Positions 7,716 through 18,011 of a stretch of DNA of 64,000 nucleotides are shown piece after piece; the first letter of the stretch is position 1; each line of letters begins with the position of its first letter. The notes beneath the pieces were generated by a model. It made no database searches, was not told the DNA's origin, and saw nothing but the letters and a program-made list of their open reading frames with translations. This DNA comes from Actinomycetota bacterium. Lineage in GTDB: Bacteria > Actinomycetota > Actinomycetes > Actinomycetales > Dermatophilaceae. The DNA lies in contig JAIUPO010000019.1 in NCBI GenBank assembly GCA_020160805.1, positions 31,314 through 95,313 on the forward strand, written 5' to 3'. The position numbers and the translations under genes were made by a program.

Positions 7716-10700
7716 CTGTGACACGTCGCACGGCATCGACGCAGGGCACTCAGCCGCTGCACCACCTACCGAGCGCATACGGCATCCGAACTGGCTACGA
7801 CGCTGTGCTCTTCGACATGGATGGGGTCGTCACAAACACCGCCTCGATTCACGCCGCTGCCTGGAAGGCTCTGTTCGACTCGGTGCTCCAAGATCCACGC
7901 GCTCACCCGACGGACCCCGATCTCAGCTTCGATCAAGACCGTGACTATCGTTTTTTCGTCGACGGACGGTCGCGCGAGGATGGTGTCGCAGCCTATCTGA
8001 CCTCGCGCGGAGTGAAGCTTGACGCTGGTGAGGCAACAGACGCGGCAGACACATGGACGATCGCCGGGCTCGCGGCACGAAAGAATGACCTGTTCCTTAC
8101 TGAACTTGCTGCCCGGGGACTTCGTACCTACCCCGGGACCACGGCGCTGGTCAACCGCCTGCGAACAGCCGGGGTACGGATCGGATTGGTCACCGCAAGT
8201 CGGAACGCGCGCGAAATGTTGAACGCGGCAGACCTCGTCAGCGCTTTTGATGTCATCGTCGACGGGCAGGATGCCCTCAATCTTGGGTTGCCCGGCAAGC
8301 CTGACCCGGCGATGTTCCTCGAAGCGGCGACTCGATTGGGAGCCGCCCCCGAGCGCACGGTCGTTGTCGAGGATGCGGTCGCCGGAGTGGAGGCAGGCCA
8401 TCGAGGCGGCTTCGGCCTCGTCGTGGGCGTTGACCGCGCGGGCCATCGCGCCGAGCTCGAGGCGGCCGGAGCCGACATCGTCGTTGACGACGTGGGTGAG
8501 CTCGACATCGGCGCGTCCGCGGCCGACCCGTGGCTACTGGTCTACGAGGATTTCGACCCGGCCCACGAGGGCCACCGCGAGGCCCTAACCGTGTTGGGCA
8601 ACGGTTACTTCGCGAGCAGGGGCGCCCGTCCAGAGCACGTTGATGACGGCGTGCACTATCCAGGGACTTACCTCGCGGGGGTCTACAACCGGTTGCGGAG
8701 CCGCATTCACGGTCGACGGATCGAGGAGGAGCACCTCGTCAACGCTCCGAATTGGCTGCCATTGGACGTCCGCATCGGCGATGGCCCGTGGTGGTCGAGC
8801 GGCGACCTGGAAACGTTAGACGAGCGCCGGGAGCTGGACCTCCGTACCGGCGTCTCGCGTCGCACAGTGACTCTTCTGGCAGCGGGCGGGGAGATCTTGA
8901 ACGTCGAGCAGTGGTCCTTTGTGTCCATGGATGATCCCCACCTCGCCGCGCTAGAAACCGCGGTGACCGCTGTCGGCTGGCGCGGCAGAGCGACCTTGCG
9001 AGCTGGGATCGATGCGGGGGTGCGGAACACGAATGTTTCGGCGTACATCGGCTCCGACACGCGACACCTTTCCGCTCCGAACTTCCGCTCCCGGGATGAC
9101 ACCATCCTGTGCATTGTCCGCACTCGACAAAGTCAGGTGACTATCGCCACCGCGACTCACCTCCAGGTGTCGGGTGCCGACGCCAACTGGCGGAGTGACA
9201 GCGGTGGGGACAGGAGAAGCTACTCACGCGAGGCGGAGGTCCTGCTCGTCGATGGCGTCCCGGTCACCTTGACCAAGACGGCCGCGGTCTTCACCTCTCG
9301 TGATGCGGCCACTGCATCACCAGGACAAGCCGCTTTCGCCCGCGCCCGGGCAGGATCCACAGACCTCGCCGACGCGCTTCGGAGACATCAGGCTGCATGG
9401 CGGCGGCTATGGGATCGGTTCTCTGTCGCCATCGATGCGGATCCGCTCAGCCAGCAGGTGCTCAATCTGCACGTGTTCCATGTGCTGCAGTCGATCTCAC
9501 CGCACACGACCGGGCGTGACGCCGGCGTTTCGGCGCGAGGTTTGCACGGTGAGGGATACCGCGGGCACGTGTTCTGGGACGAGCTGTTCGTCATGCGGGT
9601 AATGAACCTTCGCGAGCCGCAGATCGCGCGCTCGTTGCTCGACTACCGCTGGCATCGCCTCGACGCCGCACGGACGGCGGCCACGCAAGCCGGCCTGACA
9701 GGGGCTCTGTTCCCGTGGCAGAGCGGAAGCGACGGTCGCGAGGAGACTCCGACGACTCTGTACAACCCCAGGTCCGAGCGATGGATGGCGGACAATTCTC
9801 ATCGACAACGTCACGTCGGTCTGGCTGTGGCGTACAACGCTTGGCAGCACTTCGAAGCAACCGGAGACCTCGACTGGCTGGCCCAACGCGGCGCTGAACT
9901 CATCATCGAGGTCACGCGCATGTTCACCTCGTCCGCCTACTGGGATGCCGCGACCGACCGCTTCCACATCGCTGGCGTGATGGGGCCCGACGAGTATCAC
10001 GACGGGTACCCCTCTGCTCCGGGCATTGGCGTGCGTGACAACGCCTACACCAACGTCCTCGCCGCATGGGTGTGCACTCGCGCGGCGAAAGCGCTCGATG
10101 CGCTCGCCGGATATCCGACTTCCGACCTCGTCGAGCGACTGCAGATCACCGAGGACGAAATGCTGAAATGGTCGCAACTGGCGAATCGTCTCGCTGTGCC
10201 CTTCCACGTGGATGGCGTGATCAGCCAGTTCGACGGATACGAGGACCTCGCAGAGTTCGACTTCGCCGCCTACCGCGATCGCTACGGCAATATCGGCCGC
10301 CTGGACCTCATCCTCGAATCCGAGAACGATTCCACGAACAAGTACCGAGTGTCGAAACAACCCGACGTCGTCATGCTCGTCTACCTTCTGGGGCCGGAAG
10401 GAGTGCGACAGCAGCTCGATCAGCTCGGTTATCCGATCTCGCTGGCCGACCTCGAGCGCACCGTTTCGTACTATCTTGACCGAACCTCAGACGGGTCAAC
10501 GCTCAGTAGGGTGGTCAACGCGTCGGTTCTCGCCCGCCTGGATGACGGCCGCGCATGGCCTCTGTTTCGTGAGGCCCTGATCGCGGACCTCGACGACACT
10601 CAGGGCGGAACGACCCGAGAGGGCATCCATCTCGGTGCCATGAGCGGCACTCTGGATCTGGTCATCCGCTGCTTCGCGGGCGTTGACTTCAGCGCGGGCG

Positions 10701-10945
10701 AGCTTCGCTTCACGCCGAAACTGCCCACCCAGCTCACAAGCTTGCGCTTCCAAATCGCCTTCAGAGATCATCGGATCGACGCAGCGTTGGACCAGAAGGG
10801 TCTCCGCCTGAGCGCGCGGCCAACTCGGGCGGCAGACATCCCAATCCGGGTCGGAACAACGGCGGTACTTCTCGCAGGAGGCGAGACTCGGGACTTCCCG
10901 AACGGCACTGCAGAAGCCGATGACAACGAAAGGAAGAGAACATGA
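7712..10945 (+). CDS. fused beta-phosphoglucomutase-like HAD / GH65 disaccharide phosphorylase
   Basis: 1077 residues with two enzymes in one chain. Residues about 28-265 form a HAD hydrolase of the beta-phosphoglucomutase type: nucleophile motif LFDMDGVV (Asp35, Asp37), TASRN and VVEDAVAGVEAG. Residues about 275-1060 form glycoside hydrolase family 65, with GHVFWDELF, the general-acid motif MGPDEYHDGY, and ENDSTNKYRVSKQPDVVML near the end. GH65 enzymes split trehalose, maltose or kojibiose with phosphate to glucose and beta-glucose-1-phosphate; the HAD part turns the latter into glucose-6-phosphate. The substrate cannot be fixed by eye. Coupled by ATGA to the gene before and after. Confidence 0.9.
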   Translation: MTVTRRTASTQGTQPLHHLPSAYGIRTGYDAVLFDMDGVVTNTASIHAAAWKALFDSVLQDPRAHPTDPDLSFDQDRDYRFFVDGRSREDGVAAYLTSRGVKLDAGEATDAADTWTIAGLAARKNDLFLTELAARGLRTYPGTTALVNRLRTAGVRIGLVTASRNAREMLNAADLVSAFDVIVDGQDALNLGLPGKPDPAMFLEAATRLGAAPERTVVVEDAVAGVEAGHRGGFGLVVGVDRAGHRAELEAAGADIVVDDVGELDIGASAADPWLLVYEDFDPAHEGHREALTVLGNGYFASRGARPEHVDDGVHYPGTYLAGVYNRLRSRIHGRRIEEEHLVNAPNWLPLDVRIGDGPWWSSGDLETLDERRELDLRTGVSRRTVTLLAAGGEILNVEQWSFVSMDDPHLAALETAVTAVGWRGRATLRAGIDAGVRNTNVSAYIGSDTRHLSAPNFRSRDDTILCIVRTRQSQVTIATATHLQVSGADANWRSDSGGDRRSYSREAEVLLVDGVPVTLTKTAAVFTSRDAATASPGQAAFARARAGSTDLADALRRHQAAWRRLWDRFSVAIDADPLSQQVLNLHVFHVLQSISPHTTGRDAGVSARGLHGEGYRGHVFWDELFVMRVMNLREPQIARSLLDYRWHRLDAARTAATQAGLTGALFPWQSGSDGREETPTTLYNPRSERWMADNSHRQRHVGLAVAYNAWQHFEATGDLDWLAQRGAELIIEVTRMFTSSAYWDAATDRFHIAGVMGPDEYHDGYPSAPGIGVRDNAYTNVLAAWVCTRAAKALDALAGYPTSDLVERLQITEDEMLKWSQLANRLAVPFHVDGVISQFDGYEDLAEFDFAAYRDRYGNIGRLDLILESENDSTNKYRVSKQPDVVMLVYLLGPEGVRQQLDQLGYPISLADLERTVSYYLDRTSDGSTLSRVVNASVLARLDDGRAWPLFREALIADLDDTQGGTTREGIHLGAMSGTLDLVIRCFAGVDFSAGELRFTPKLPTQLTSLRFQIAFRDHRIDAALDQKGLRLSARPTRAADIPIRVGTTAVLLAGGETRDFPNGTAEADDNERKRT

Positions 10946-11985
10946 TTGCACGAGTGGCGGTGAACGGCTACGGAGTTATCGGAAAGCGGGTGGCGGATGC
11001 CGTTCTGCTTCAGCCAGACATGGAGTTGATGGGAATCGCCGACGTTGCGACGGACTGGCGGATCAAGGCGGTGGCTGACCGCCTGCCGGTCTATGCCTCC
11101 ACGGAGGAGTCCGCAACAGCGATGCGAGCCGCCAACTTGCAGCCCCGGGGCTCCCTCGACGAGTTGCTTGCTGGATCTGACATCGTGATCGACACGACCC
11201 CCAAGCACGTCGCTGCCGGCAACCTCGAGCGGTACCGGTCCGCCGGAGTGAAGGTTGTGTTTCAGGGTGGAGAGTCCCACTCGACCACGGGTCACTCGTT
11301 CGTGGCCCAGGCGAACTACGCGAGTGCGCTCGGGCGGGAGATGACTCGTGTCGTGTCGTGCAACACGACTAGCATTGTGCGGGTACTGGGTGCTTTTGAT
11401 GATTCTGGGCTGCTAGCGCGCGCTAGAGGGGTCTTGATCCGCCGTGCGACCGACCCGTGGGAGTCCCATCTCGGCGGAATCATGAACACCATGGTTCCGG
11501 AGCCGACAATTCCGTCGCATCAGGGCCCCGATGCCCAGACAATCCTCCCCGGTCTCGACCTCGTCACCATTGCGGCGAAGGGAGCTCACACTCAAACCCA
11601 CAACCACTTCTGGACCCTGCAGCTGACCCGTGCCGCCTCCCGCGAGGAGGTAGTCGACGCGTTGCGGGTCGCACCGAGAATCGCATTCATCCGGATGTCG
11701 GACGGCCTCGTCGCGCTGAACTCGACGCTTGAGCTGATGAGGGATCTGGGTCGCCCCCGTGGGGACATGTGGGAGGTGGCGGTATGGGAGGATCTCATCA
11801 CCGTTCAAGGCGACGAGGCGTTCCTGACATACCAGGTCTACAACGAGGCGATCGTCGTCCCTGAGACGATCGACGCGATCCGCGCCCTCCTGCGTCTGGC
11901 ACCCGACGCGCACACCTCAATGGCGATCACCGATTCGACCCTGGGCATCCGCAAGGAGTTCTTCGCATCTAACTCGCCGTTGTGA
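10942..11985 (+). CDS. gap2: type II (archaeal-type) glyceraldehyde-3-phosphate dehydrogenase
   Basis: 347 residues. It has a Rossmann loop NGYGVIGKRVADA at the N-terminus, an IDTTPKHVAAGN segment and the catalytic Cys140 in VVSCNTTSIVR, the layout of archaeal phosphorylating GAPDH, not of bacterial GapA (whose site reads SCTTN). It oxidises glyceraldehyde-3-phosphate to 1,3-bisphosphoglycerate. Length matches the archaeal family. Overlap with the fused phosphorylase gene (ATGA) puts both in one operon. A second GAPDH of different descent on an accessory element is unusual and is discussed in the findings. Confidence 0.9.
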   Translation: MIARVAVNGYGVIGKRVADAVLLQPDMELMGIADVATDWRIKAVADRLPVYASTEESATAMRAANLQPRGSLDELLAGSDIVIDTTPKHVAAGNLERYRSAGVKVVFQGGESHSTTGHSFVAQANYASALGREMTRVVSCNTTSIVRVLGAFDDSGLLARARGVLIRRATDPWESHLGGIMNTMVPEPTIPSHQGPDAQTILPGLDLVTIAAKGAHTQTHNHFWTLQLTRAASREEVVDALRVAPRIAFIRMSDGLVALNSTLELMRDLGRPRGDMWEVAVWEDLITVQGDEAFLTYQVYNEAIVVPETIDAIRALLRLAPDAHTSMAITDSTLGIRKEFFASNSPL

Positions 11986-11995
11986 AGGCCTGGTC

Positions 11996-12958
11996 ATGAG
12001 ATCGCCCCGGCCGTGGCGCATGCTGTGGGTGACCTTCGCCTGGGGATCCTGCTACCTCGCCATCTCGATCGGGCTGCAAGACGCGCCCGTGCTGTGGCTC
12101 GCTGCGCTGCGCACTTTGGTCGCCGCCGCTGTCTTGCTGACCGTGGCGGGAGTCCAGCGGGTAGCCCGTCCGCGCGGCCAGAGAACCTGGCTGCTTGTCG
12201 CGGTGATGGGGCTCGTCAATGTCGCCCTAGCCTACGGGGCCATGTTCAGCGGGATCATCGGGCTGTCCACGGGCGCCGCGTCAGTGCTCGCCAATGCACA
12301 GCCGCTTCTCATTCTTTTCCCCGCTTGGTTGTTCTTCCGAGAGGCGCCGACTCCACCCGTCCTTGCGGCGATGCTCGTGGGCGTGATCGGTCTGCTTCTC
12401 GTGGCGATCCCGACCGGCTTCGGCACCGGAGCCTGGCTGGCACTGACTGCATCACTCGCCGTGACAGCTGGAACCCTGATCTCGAGAATCATCGACGCTG
12501 AGCCCCTGACGGTCGCCGCCTGGCAGTTCGTGATCGGAGGGGTGGTTCTTGCAGTGGTCGCCCTGGCCGTCGAAGGGATTCCCCAGATCACCTGGAGCCC
12601 ACGATTCGTGGTCGCGCTGCTCTACATGTCCGTGCTGGGCACCGCCGCCACGAATGTCGCGTGGATCACCGAGGCGCGCGCCGCGAGGCTCGACCAACTC
12701 ACGACCTGGACGCTTCTGGTCCCGGTCTTCGGCGTCATCCTGTCGACAGTCGTGCTCCGCGAGGCACAAAGCGTGTGGGCCTGGATCGGGACCGGAGTCG
12801 TTGTGGCGGCACTCATCCTTCTCATCCTTACAGCCGGCCGGCCCCGATCCTCGGACTTCGGAATCCAAGCGCCCAAGCTGCAACTTCAGAAGGAGACCGA
12901 CATTCCATCTAGCCCGGACGGGCGGATCGCCGGTGTGCTGCGCCGTCACGGTCACTGA
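11996..12958 (+). CDS. EamA/DMT-family transporter
   Basis: 320 residues with ten predicted hydrophobic helices in two EamA repeats. It begins with RMLWVTFAWGSCYLAISIGL, the usual first helix, and the repeats carry the ends of helix 3-4 such as SVLANAQPLLILFPAWLFFREAP and WTLLVPVFGVILSTVVLREAQS. Such transporters export metabolites or amino acids. The cytosolic tail of about 35 residues has no motif. ATG 11996 follows the GAPDH stop by ten bases with an AAGG site. It is the last gene of the operon and converges on the phosphoketolase gene. Confidence 0.85.
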   Translation: MRSPRPWRMLWVTFAWGSCYLAISIGLQDAPVLWLAALRTLVAAAVLLTVAGVQRVARPRGQRTWLLVAVMGLVNVALAYGAMFSGIIGLSTGAASVLANAQPLLILFPAWLFFREAPTPPVLAAMLVGVIGLLLVAIPTGFGTGAWLALTASLAVTAGTLISRIIDAEPLTVAAWQFVIGGVVLAVVALAVEGIPQITWSPRFVVALLYMSVLGTAATNVAWITEARAARLDQLTTWTLLVPVFGVILSTVVLREAQSVWAWIGTGVVVAALILLILTAGRPRSSDFGIQAPKLQLQKETDIPSSPDGRIAGVLRRHGH

Positions 12959-12975
12959 TAGCGTGCGACCTATCG

Positions 12976-12996
12976 GGCCGTCGGCCCCAGACGGCC
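12976..12996. terminator. hairpin between convergent genes
   Basis: Perfect seven-base stem GGCCGTC / GACGGCC with a seven-base loop, in the 75-base gap between the ends of the transporter gene and the phosphoketolase gene. The position suggests a two-way terminator; there is no clear T tract on either side. Confidence 0.5.
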
Positions 12997-13033
12997 TCGA
13001 TTCTGTGAGGGCCGTGGACAGCCGGCTGCGTGC

Positions 13034-15445
13034 TCATCTGGACGCCGATGTGCTCTGCTCAGTCGCATCCGTCGTTCGGTCGTTCCAGGTCCACTCGCGG
13101 ATCTCGGGTTGGTCTTCGCCGTGCTCGCGGATGTAGACGCGATGGTCGATCAGCGCGTTGCGCAGTTCTTCCCGGACGTGCGCGGACACGTCGCGTAACC
13201 GAGGCACACGGTCGATGACGTCGATGGCCAGGTGGTAGCGGTCGAGTTCGTTGAGCACGCACATGTCGAAGGGGGTGGTGGTGGTGCCCTCTTCTTGGTA
13301 GCCGTGGACGTGCAGGTTGGCGTGATTCGCCCGGCGGTAGGTGAGCCGATGGATCAGGGTCGGGTAGCCGTGGTATGCGAACACGACGGGTGTGTGCGTT
13401 GTGAACAGCGCGTCGAAGTCCTCGTCGGAGAGGCCGTGCGGGTGTGCCTTCTGGTCCTTCAACCGCATCAAGTCGACGACGTTGACCACCCGGATGCGCA
13501 GGTCGGGAAAATGGGATTTCAGGATCATCACTGCGGCGAGAGTCTCCATCGTCGGCACGTCACCAGCGCAGGCCATCACGACGTCGGGTTCCTGCCCATT
13601 GTCGCTACTAGCCCACTCCCAGATGCCGATGCCCTTGGTGCAGTGCTCGACCGCTTGGTCCATGGTGAGGAACTGCAGCTGAGGCTGCTTGCCGGCGACG
13701 ATCACGTTGACGTACTGCCGACTGCGAAGGCAATGGTCGGCGACCGACAGCAGAGTGTTCGTGTCCGGCGGCAAGTACACCCGAATCACGTCGGGCTTCT
13801 TGTTCACGACGTGATCGATGAAGCCGGGGTCCTGGTGGGAGAAGCCGTTGTTGTCCTGGCGCCACACATGGGAGGTGAGCAGGTAATTCAGGGAGGCCAC
13901 CGGGCGCCGCCACGGGATTCCGTTGGTGGTGGTCAACCATTTGGCGTGCTGGTTGAACATCGAGTCGACGATGTGAATGAAACCCTCGTAGCAGGAGAAG
14001 AATCCGTGCCGGCCGGTGAGCAAGTAGCCCTCCAGCCAACCCTGCAGGGTGTGCTCGGAGAGGATCTCCATCACCCGGCCGTCGACGGCCAGGTGATCGT
14101 CGTCGGCGACGGTGGCGGCATTCCAGGCACGGTCGGTGGCCTCGAGGACGGCGTCGAGCCGGTTGGAGTTGTTCTCGTCGGGGGCGAAGACCCGGAAATT
14201 GTCCATGTTGTCGAACATCACGTCGCGCAGAAGTCCGCCGAGCACCCGCGTGGACTCGCCGGTGACCGTCCCGGGGGTGGGGACCGGCACGGCATGGTCG
14301 CGGAAGTTGGGCATCCGCAGATCGCGCAGCAGACTGCCGCCGTTGCTGTGCGGGTTGGCGCTCATCCGCCGATTCCCGGCCGGATGCAGGGTCGCGATCG
14401 CCTCGATCGGTGCCCCTGCGTCGTCGAAGAGCTCCTCGGGACGGTAGCTGCGCATCCAGGACTCCAGAACGGCCCGGTGCTCGGCATTCTCCCGGGCCCG
14501 GGTAAACGGCACTTGGTGCGAGCGCCAATTGCCCTCGACCTTCTTGCCGTCGACCTCCTTCGGGCCGGTCCAGCCCTTCGGGGAGCGCAGCACGATCATC
14601 GGCCACAGCGGACGGCGCGTGTCCCCGTTGCGGGCGCGGTCCTTGATCTTGCGGATCTCGTCCATGCAGGCGTCCAGGGCGCGGGCGAAGTCCTGGTGCA
14701 TCTGCGCGGGGGCGTCCCCTTCGACGTAGAACGGGGTATGCCCGTAGCCGCGCAGCAGATGGTCCAACTCTTCGGGGCTGATCCGCGCCAGCACGGTGGG
14801 GTTGGCGATCTTGTACCCGTTCAGGTGCAGGATCGGCAGCACCGTCCCGTCCCGGGCGGGGTTGACGAACTTGTTGGACTGCCAACTGGCCGCCAGCGGA
14901 CCGGTTTCCGCCTCCCCGTCGCCGACCACCGCGGCGACGATCAGGTCGGGGTTGTCGAACGCCGCGCCGTAGGCGTGCGACAGGGCGTACCCCAATTCGC
15001 CGCCCTCGTGGATGGACCCGGGAGTCTCAGGGGCGACGTGACTGGGAATTCCGCCGGGGAAGGAGAACTGCCGGAACAGGCGGCGCATGCCGACGGCATC
15101 CTGGGTGATGTCCGGGTAGGTCTCGGTGTAGCTGCCCTCCAACCACGCCGCCGCGACCGGGCCGGGCCCGCCGTGACCTGGGCCCATGACGTAGATGGTG
15201 TCGAGATCGCGCTGCATGATTGCCCGGTTCAGATGCGCGTAGATGAAGTTCAAACCCGGCGTGGTACCCCAATGCCCGAGCAGACGAGGTTTGATGTGCT
15301 CGGGCAGTAGCGGCTCGCGCAGCAGAGGATTGTCCAACAGATAGATCTGGCCCACTGAGAGGTAGTTGGCGGCCCTCCACCAGGCGTCGATCAGCTCGAG
15401 CTGAGACGCATCGAGAATGTCGGGGCCCAGCAACGTTTCGGTCAT
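13034..15445 (-). CDS. xfp: xylulose-5-phosphate/fructose-6-phosphate phosphoketolase
   Basis: 803 residues, the usual length. Diagnostic segments: [17 protein letters not shown] near the N-terminus, MGPGHGGP, the thiamine-diphosphate motif [30 protein letters not shown], and [18 protein letters not shown] in the second half. It cleaves xylulose-5-phosphate (and often fructose-6-phosphate) with phosphate to acetyl phosphate plus glyceraldehyde-3-phosphate or erythrose-4-phosphate. The start ATG overlaps the stop of the upstream copper ATPase gene (TGATG), so it is expressed as part of the copper operon and not with the facing GAPDH operon. Confidence 0.95.
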   Translation of the reverse strand: MTETLLGPDILDASQLELIDAWWRAANYLSVGQIYLLDNPLLREPLLPEHIKPRLLGHWGTTPGLNFIYAHLNRAIMQRDLDTIYVMGPGHGGPGPVAAAWLEGSYTETYPDITQDAVGMRRLFRQFSFPGGIPSHVAPETPGSIHEGGELGYALSHAYGAAFDNPDLIVAAVVGDGEAETGPLAASWQSNKFVNPARDGTVLPILHLNGYKIANPTVLARISPEELDHLLRGYGHTPFYVEGDAPAQMHQDFARALDACMDEIRKIKDRARNGDTRRPLWPMIVLRSPKGWTGPKEVDGKKVEGNWRSHQVPFTRARENAEHRAVLESWMRSYRPEELFDDAGAPIEAIATLHPAGNRRMSANPHSNGGSLLRDLRMPNFRDHAVPVPTPGTVTGESTRVLGGLLRDVMFDNMDNFRVFAPDENNSNRLDAVLEATDRAWNAATVADDDHLAVDGRVMEILSEHTLQGWLEGYLLTGRHGFFSCYEGFIHIVDSMFNQHAKWLTTTNGIPWRRPVASLNYLLTSHVWRQDNNGFSHQDPGFIDHVVNKKPDVIRVYLPPDTNTLLSVADHCLRSRQYVNVIVAGKQPQLQFLTMDQAVEHCTKGIGIWEWASSDNGQEPDVVMACAGDVPTMETLAAVMILKSHFPDLRIRVVNVVDLMRLKDQKAHPHGLSDEDFDALFTTHTPVVFAYHGYPTLIHRLTYRRANHANLHVHGYQEEGTTTTPFDMCVLNELDRYHLAIDVIDRVPRLRDVSAHVREELRNALIDHRVYIREHGEDQPEIREWTWNDRTTDATEQSTSASR

Positions 15446-17985
15446 CAGATGCCCTGTTCTACTTCTGCCGCGGTTGGCTCGCGTGGGGTGTCGACCGGGT
15501 GGCTGGCGGACTGTTTGGGCTGTGCGGGCAGGCGCAGCCGCCGAAGGAGAAGCGCATTGATGGCGACGATCGCGCTGGACCCCGACATGGAGATAGCGGC
15601 GATCTCGGGGCTGAGCATGAGTCCGACGCCTGCGAAGACTCCGGCGGCGATGGGCAGCGCGATGGCGTTGTAGCCTATCGCCCAGCCCAAGTTTTGCCGC
15701 ATCTTTCGCACAGTTCCTTTGCCGATGCGCAATGCGATCGCAACATCCAACGGATCGGAGCGCATCAGGACGACATCGGCGGTCTCGATCGCGACATCGG
15801 TTCCTGCACCGATGGCGATGCCGAGGTCAGCTTGTGCGAGAGCCGGTGCGTCGTTGACTCCGTCGCCCACCATCGCCACCTTCTTGCCAGCAGCCTGCAG
15901 CTCCGCGACCTTGGCAGATTTGTCCTGCGGGAGCACCTCGGCGATGACCGTGTCGATGCCCAGCATCGTGGCGATCCGTTGGGCTGTCGCCTCGTTGTCG
16001 CCGGTCAGCATGGCAACCTCGATGCCGGCGCCGTGGAGAGCAGTGATCGCCGCTTGGGCGGTATCCCGGGCAGCATCGGCTAGCGCGATCACACCTGCTG
16101 CTTTCCCGTCAACGGCGACGAGCACCGCGGTGCGTCCGGTAGACGCCAACTTCTCGCGCTGGTCGGCGATCGCGCTGATGTCGACACTTTCGGCTGCCAT
16201 GAGTTTCCGGTTGCCGACTAGCACCCGCCGACCGCGGACTGTGGCGCCGGCACCATGTCCAGGGACGTTGCGGAACTCGGTGGCCGCGATCTTCTCGGCG
16301 CCTTGGGCTTCGGCGTAGGTGACGACCGCTGCGGCGAGGGGATGCTCGGATTCCCGCTCAACCGCTGCCACTAACGCCAGGAGTTCTTGGCGGGGGATGC
16401 CTACTTCGATGAAGTCCGTCACCTCCGGCTCGCCTTTGGTGAGGGTGCCGGTCTTGTCCATGACGACCGTGTCAATATGGGCCGCCGATTCCAGCGCTGC
16501 GGCGTTCTTGAACAGCACGCCACGTTTGGCGCCGAGGCCGGTTCCCACCATGATCGCGGTCGGGGTTGCCAGGCCGAGGGCGTCAGGACAGGTGATGACC
16601 ACCACGGTGATGGCGAACAGGAGTGCGGCCTGGGGTGTTGCGCCGAGGAGCAGCCACGCGGCAAAGGTGAGGCTGCCGCCGATGAGGGCGACGAGCACCA
16701 GCCAGAACGCGGCACGGTCAGCGAGGCGTTGGCCGGGAGCTTTGGAGTTTTGCGCTTCCTGGACCAAGGCGACGATCTGCGCCAAAGCGGTGTCGGCTCC
16801 GACCTTGGTGGCTCGAACCCGCAGGGTTCCGGTGGTGTTCACTGTCGCGCCGATGACCGCAGACCCGGTCGACTTCGCCACCGGCAGGCTCTCGCCGGTG
16901 ACCATTGATTCGTCGACATCCGAGTCGCCCTCCTCGACCGTTCCGTCGGTCGGGATCTTCGCGCCCGGGCGCACGAGCAGCAGATCCCCGGGCACCACCT
17001 CGGCGGTGGGGACTTCGACCGGCTCGCCGTCGCGGAGGACGATGGCTCGCGCGGGTGCGAGTTCGAGCAGGGTGCGGATGGCGTCGTTCGCACCGCCGCG
17101 GGCACGCATCTCAACCCAGTGCCCCAACAGCACGAACGAGGTCAGCACGGTGGCGGCTTCGTAGAACACTTCGCCGCCGCCGGTGAGGGTCACGGCGAGG
17201 CTGTAGATCCAGCCGGCTCCGACACCGACGGCGACCAGCACCATCATGTCCAGGGTCCGTGCACGCAAGGCCCGGAACGCACCGTCGAAGAAGATCCAGG
17301 CTGAGTAGAAGATCACCGGTAGCGACAGGATCAGTGAGAAGACGTCGTCGCGCAGCCCGAAGGGGGCGGGCACGGTGAACCCGAATACCTGGCGGCCGAT
17401 GGGTGACCACAGGATGATGGCAGCGGAGAGGATTGAGGCCACCAGGAAGCGGTTGCGCATGTCGCGAATCATGGAGGCCATCGACATTCCCGCGTGGCCG
17501 CCGCCGTGGCCCATGACGTCTTGGCTAGTCCGGGAGGGTGCTGGGTGTCCCGCGTGGGAGTCGCCGGTCGCCGGCCCGCCTGCCGCAGTCATCGGGCCCG
17601 AATGCTGCATGGCAGCGTGCGCCTTGGGGTCCATGTGCGCGTGGTCCACGTTCGTCGGTCGGGCGGCGGATCCCGGAGTCGCGGCTGCGTCCGCGCCGGG
17701 TTCGGTGGCGGCCGACTTGAGTGCTCTGTCCAAGGCGGGGTCGCAGATATGTTGGGGAACCGATTGCCCGGCGCAGTGGTAACCGCACTCGAGGATCCAC
17801 CTACGCAGGTGGGCTTGTGATGTCGTTTCGGGGTCGTACGTAACGTTGGCGGTTTGGGCGACCGGGTTGGCCTCCACCGAGACGACCCCGGGTTGGCGGC
17901 GAAGGGTCGCCTCGACGACGGCTTTCGAGGAGGCCCACTGGACGCCGGAAACTTCCAGGACGACGGTTCGATTGTCGGTGCTCAT
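15445..17985 (-). CDS. copB: CopB-like heavy-metal P1B-type ATPase (copper)
   Basis: 846 residues. The N-terminal HMA-like fold (about 5-75) lacks the CxxC metal site. It is followed by a His/Met-rich linker ([28 protein letters not shown]), as in CopB proteins. The core then has TGES, the membrane motif [13 protein letters not shown] (about 465), the phosphorylation loop [10 protein letters not shown] (about 508), the HP motif SEHPLA and GDGVNDAPA. The metal motif is CPD, not CPC (CopA) or CPH (CopB). It exports copper from the cytosol using ATP. Start ATG 17985 has a GAGAGAAG site; the open frame further upstream is not protein-like. First gene after the oxidase, coupled to xfp. Confidence 0.9.
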   Translation of the reverse strand: MSTDNRTVVLEVSGVQWASSKAVVEATLRRQPGVVSVEANPVAQTANVTYDPETTSQAHLRRWILECGYHCAGQSVPQHICDPALDRALKSAATEPGADAAATPGSAARPTNVDHAHMDPKAHAAMQHSGPMTAAGGPATGDSHAGHPAPSRTSQDVMGHGGGHAGMSMASMIRDMRNRFLVASILSAAIILWSPIGRQVFGFTVPAPFGLRDDVFSLILSLPVIFYSAWIFFDGAFRALRARTLDMMVLVAVGVGAGWIYSLAVTLTGGGEVFYEAATVLTSFVLLGHWVEMRARGGANDAIRTLLELAPARAIVLRDGEPVEVPTAEVVPGDLLLVRPGAKIPTDGTVEEGDSDVDESMVTGESLPVAKSTGSAVIGATVNTTGTLRVRATKVGADTALAQIVALVQEAQNSKAPGQRLADRAAFWLVLVALIGGSLTFAAWLLLGATPQAALLFAITVVVITCPDALGLATPTAIMVGTGLGAKRGVLFKNAAALESAAHIDTVVMDKTGTLTKGEPEVTDFIEVGIPRQELLALVAAVERESEHPLAAAVVTYAEAQGAEKIAATEFRNVPGHGAGATVRGRRVLVGNRKLMAAESVDISAIADQREKLASTGRTAVLVAVDGKAAGVIALADAARDTAQAAITALHGAGIEVAMLTGDNEATAQRIATMLGIDTVIAEVLPQDKSAKVAELQAAGKKVAMVGDGVNDAPALAQADLGIAIGAGTDVAIETADVVLMRSDPLDVAIALRIGKGTVRKMRQNLGWAIGYNAIALPIAAGVFAGVGLMLSPEIAAISMSGSSAIVAINALLLRRLRLPAQPKQSASHPVDTPREPTAAEVEQGI

Positions 17986-18011
17986 CTGCGACTTCTCTCT
18001 CGCGGGTTGGG

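Noticed and set aside
13608..14885. 425-codon second minus-strand frame inside xfp
   Set aside because: Shifted frame of the same gene; Arg/Pro-rich, no motif.
13232..15310. Long open frame (692 codons) on the plus strand inside xfp
   Set aside because: It is the mirror of the strongly conserved phosphoketolase gene; composition is Val/Gly/Asp-rich noise typical of antisense frames in high-GC DNA.
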